Position numbers and translations under genes: made by a program. DNA of 64,000 nucleotides from Chloroflexota bacterium (GTDB lineage Bacteria > Chloroflexota > Dehalococcoidia > Lucifugimonadales > Lucifugimonadaceae). Position 1 is the first letter of the stretch. The number at the start of each line of letters is the position of its first letter. Below, piece by piece: positions 61,749-64,000 of the stretch. Below the pieces are notes generated by a model. It worked only from the letters and a program-made list of their open reading frames with translations, had not been told where the DNA came from and did no database searches. The stretch covers positions 1 through 64,000 of the forward strand of contig JABIFF010000005.1 in assembly GCA_018650845.1 (NCBI GenBank), written 5' to 3'.

Positions 61749-62897
61749 GTGACTACCAACTGGCAAAATCCCAGAACCGCTTTCGTCTACACCGGCGAGC
61801 TATCGCAGTACCAACTTTCGCCCGAACACCCGCTGCGACCAATTCGCTTGCATCACATGCACGAGTTGATGAAGGCTTCGGGATTGTTTGGGTTGCCGAA
61901 TGTCGATTCGCCTTCGCCACGCATCGCTTCGAAAGCTGAAATAGAAACAAGTCACGACTCTGACTACGTCTCGATAGTTGAGGCGATTTCTGGTGGAGCC
62001 ATCGCTCCCAGCATGGGCGAGTTCGGTCTCGGCACATCGGACAATCCAGTGCGAAAAGGAATGTACGAAACGACCGCGCTATGTGTTGGGTCGACGCTCA
62101 CAGCAAGCGAACTAGTAACTTCAGGCAAAGCAGATATCGCCTTCGCTCCCGCTGGCGGAGTTCATCACCATGCGATGCCCCGAGGCGCAGCTGGGTTTGG
62201 AGTGTTCAACGACGCCGTAATCGCAATGAACGCTATGGTCAAAGCTGGACTACGAGTCGCCTACATCGATATCGACTGCCATCATGGCGACGGCGTGCAA
62301 ATGGGCCACTACGATTCTGATCAGGTACTCACAATTTCGATTCACGAATCAGGTCAATGGCTGTTCCCAGGCACCGGTTATGTTCAGGAAATAGGTTCAG
62401 GCGACGGCACGGGATATTCCGTGAATGTTCCGCTGGCGCCATATACCCAGGACGATGAATGGCACAAAGCGTTCGACGAGGTGATCCCACCGTTGGTTCG
62501 AGCTTTCAAGCCAGACGTACTGTTCACTCAGCTTGGAATCGATACGCACTTTCAAGATCCGCTTACCCATCTGGCGCTGACTACTCAAGGTTTTAATCTG
62601 GCAGTGCAGAAGCTCAGCGTGCTGGCCGCAGAAGTTGGCAAGTGGGTGGCAGTTGGCGGTGGTGGCTACGATTTATCGGCTGTGGCGAGATCGTGGACAA
62701 TGGCATTGGCAACGATGGCAAATCATGAGCTGCCTGATCAGGTGCCGGCTGAGTTCCGATCGCTTGAACATCTAACGAATTTCGCCGATACAGCACCCGA
62801 CCCGAGTGAAGATCGCTATCTAAGCGAAATCCAAAGTTTTAACACCAAGACGTTGAAAGAGATTCAGTCGTTGGTATTCCCAAAATTCGGAATTTAA
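61749..62897 (+). CDS. acuC: AcuC/histone-deacetylase family protein
   Basis: A 382-residue zinc-dependent deacetylase of the class I HDAC/AcuC family. Active-site features are GGVHHHAMP (catalytic histidines), DIDCHHGDG (zinc Asp/His), GIDTH (zinc Asp) and GGGGYDL (catalytic Tyr). AcuC deacetylates acetyl-CoA synthetase in other bacteria; acetylpolyamine amidohydrolases share the fold, so the substrate is not certain. The start is the GTG at 61749. It is one of the few recognised targets for protein acetylation control in the window. Confidence 0.85.
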   Translation: MTTNWQNPRTAFVYTGELSQYQLSPEHPLRPIRLHHMHELMKASGLFGLPNVDSPSPRIASKAEIETSHDSDYVSIVEAISGGAIAPSMGEFGLGTSDNPVRKGMYETTALCVGSTLTASELVTSGKADIAFAPAGGVHHHAMPRGAAGFGVFNDAVIAMNAMVKAGLRVAYIDIDCHHGDGVQMGHYDSDQVLTISIHESGQWLFPGTGYVQEIGSGDGTGYSVNVPLAPYTQDDEWHKAFDEVIPPLVRAFKPDVLFTQLGIDTHFQDPLTHLALTTQGFNLAVQKLSVLAAEVGKWVAVGGGGYDLSAVARSWTMALATMANHELPDQVPAEFRSLEHLTNFADTAPDPSEDRYLSEIQSFNTKTLKEIQSLVFPKFGI

Positions 62898-62962
62898 CAG
62901 TTCGATCATCTCGTCATGAAGAAAGGCTGAGACCGACCGACTTACGACTCCATAATCGACAC

Positions 62963-63092
62963 TGTCATGCTGAACTTGATTCAGTATCACGGTCGGCGGA
63001 CGATGAATGGCCGACTCCAGCAAGATTGATCGACACTGAGTAGATCAACAACCCCGCTTCGGCTACTGATTCTGAATCAAGTTCAGAATGAC
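62963..63092. repeat. 130-bp REP pair element, copy 3
   Basis: Left arm TGTCATGCTGAACTTGATTC and right arm CTGATTCTGAATCAAGTTC...GAC, exactly 130 bases end to end, with an interior (GGTCGGCGGACGATGAATGG and so on) unlike those of copies 1 and 2. It lies between two convergent genes. Confidence 0.75.
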
Positions 63093-63106
63093 AATATCGC
63101 TAGCCC

Positions 63107-64000
63107 CTACTCTCCACCCTCGGCGAACATTCCTCGCAGCGCTGGATACAAATGTCGATACCGGCCGTAGGCGTCGTCGTAGACATCACGCACTGCCGCA
63201 TCAGGCGTCACCGATTTCAAATCCGTTAACCACGCCTTACCAGCGTCAACCACGCCACCGAACTCGCTAGCTCCGACTGCCGCAAGCATTGCTGCTCCCA
63301 GCGGAGCGCCTTCTGACGGCCCAACCGTGCGTAGCGGCAAGTTAGCAACGTCGCTGAGCATCTGGAGCCATACTGCGCTGCTAGCCCCTCCTCCTACTGC
63401 AACAGCTTCATCAGGATGAACATCAAGAGCTGTCATGAGTTCCAACGAATCTCGTAGGGCGAACGACACACCTTCCATCACCGCACGAGTCATGTGCCCT
63501 CGCGTGGTTCCGCCGTGCATGCCGAAGAACACTCCACGAGCATTGGCATCGGCGTGAGGTGTTCGTTCTCCGGTTAGATACGGCAAGAAAGTGACGCCGC
63601 CAGATCCCGCAGAAGTCATAGCGGCTTCAGCAACCAAATCATCGAACGTAGCGTCGCCCGACGATTTCCGCCACCAGTCGAGTGCTGCACCAGCCGAAAG
63701 CACCACACCCATCAAATACCAAGTGTCGGGAGTTGCGTGGCGCATTGAGTGAATCCGCATCTCAGGATCCGTAACCGGCAAAGTGGTTGGAGCCACTACG
63801 GTTCCCGACGTGCCTACAGAAAACAGTGCATCCCCAGCGGAAACCACGCCGGCTCCTATCGCAGCACAAGCGTTGTCGGCCCCGCCACCAACAACCGGAA
63901 CGCCTTCTGCTAAACCGGTCGCTATCGCGGCTGATTTCGTAACGCCACCCGCAATTTGAGCCGATTCGATGATTGGTGGCAGCAATTCTGAATTCACATT
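63107..64000 (-). CDS. xylB: Xylulokinase, C-terminal part (gene cut by window edge)
   Basis: The frame is open to the right window edge, so the N-terminal domain lies outside. The visible ~298 residues are the C-terminal FGGY-kinase domain: VVGGGADNACAAIGAGVV, SVGTSGTVVAP, FLPYLTGERTPHADANARGVFFGM and VAVGGGASSAVWLQMLSDV, typical of xylulokinase, which phosphorylates D-xylulose with ATP. Other FGGY kinases (gluconate, ribulose) have a different LxGERxP context, which favours XylB. The gene is leftward and convergent with acuC. Confidence 0.85.
   Translation of the reverse strand, partial: NVNSELLPPIIESAQIAGGVTKSAAIATGLAEGVPVVGGGADNACAAIGAGVVSAGDALFSVGTSGTVVAPTTLPVTDPEMRIHSMRHATPDTWYLMGVVLSAGAALDWWRKSSGDATFDDLVAEAAMTSAGSGGVTFLPYLTGERTPHADANARGVFFGMHGGTTRGHMTRAVMEGVSFALRDSLELMTALDVHPDEAVAVGGGASSAVWLQMLSDVANLPLRTVGPSEGAPLGAAMLAAVGASEFGGVVDAGKAWLTDLKSVTPDAAVRDVYDDAYGRYRHLYPALRGMFAEGGE

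Noticed and set aside
1-64000. CRISPR arrays, tRNA genes, prophage or complete insertion sequences
   Set aside because: No regular direct-repeat array, no tRNA T-loop pattern (GGTTCRANNCC in a cloverleaf) and no transposase or structural phage gene was found by reading.

Overview
The window looks like a chromosomal segment of a free-living bacterium, most plausibly a SAR202-type member of the Chloroflexota (Dehalococcoidia-related). This is inferred from gene content: a catabolic set of single-domain oxidoreductases, an enolase-superfamily dehydratase-like enzyme, phytanoyl-CoA-type dioxygenase, a lone ftsZ, an actinobacterial-style ImuB/DUF6504/DnaE2 set with a GAAC-N4-GTTC LexA box, and Eis-type acetyltransferases. 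No rRNA gene is present to confirm it. Coding density is high, TTG and GTG starts are common, and intergenic space is largely filled by several families of short palindromic repeats. No CRISPR array, tRNA gene, prophage or intact insertion sequence was seen.

Layout. 1-1070: end of a membrane protein gene, a 27-codon small ORF with its own ribosome site and terminator, a 318-bp palindromic element, and an SOS promoter. 1261-9201: imuB and a DUF6504 gene, then a leftward pair (dTMP-kinase-like protein lacking the P-loop lysine, and a zinc-type dehydrogenase), then dnaE2. 9424-14600: a CDGSH/ferredoxin fusion protein, then a leftward run of GlpA-like oxidoreductase, FAD/NAD oxidoreductase, DUF1667, tandem universal stress protein and DUF1643. 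14905-28000: catabolic genes (two acetolactate-synthase-like ThDP enzymes, NHL propeller, phytanoyl-CoA dioxygenase-like, enolase superfamily, MFS exporter, two tandem esterases, isochorismatase-like). 28128-36958: ftsZ, a large LuxR-type ATPase regulator, a DsbA-fold protein without active-site cysteines, and two tandem Eis-like acetyltransferases. 37068-43172: short-chain, NAD-epimerase, FAD and Ldh-type dehydrogenases, plus an unrecognised protein that may have a uracil-DNA-glycosylase-like fold.

43235-53292: rnpB (RNase P RNA), an alpha/beta hydrolase, ppdK, pirin with a palindromic operator, a serine recombinase whose catalytic domain has lost its nucleophile, a C4 zinc-ribbon coiled-coil protein, and pyk. 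53334-57136: a MoxR-DUF58-DUF4129 operon. 57296-64000: two related lipoproteins of an unrecognised family, fumarylacetoacetate-hydrolase-like protein, a membrane-anchored MA-type metallopeptidase, an AcuC/histone-deacetylase-like protein and a xylulokinase gene cut by the window edge.

Functional picture: inducible mutagenic DNA repair, central PEP/pyruvate interconversion (PpdK and Pyk), cell division, and a heterotrophic catabolic repertoire for sugars acids, hydroxyacids and methyl- or amino-substituted compounds. The most unusual items are the repeats (three REP pairs, each exactly 130 bp long with unrelated interiors; modular inverted-pair elements), the degenerate serine recombinase apparently co-transcribed with a zinc-ribbon protein, the kinase without its P-loop lysine sitting inside the SOS mutasome locus, and the paralogous lipoprotein family.
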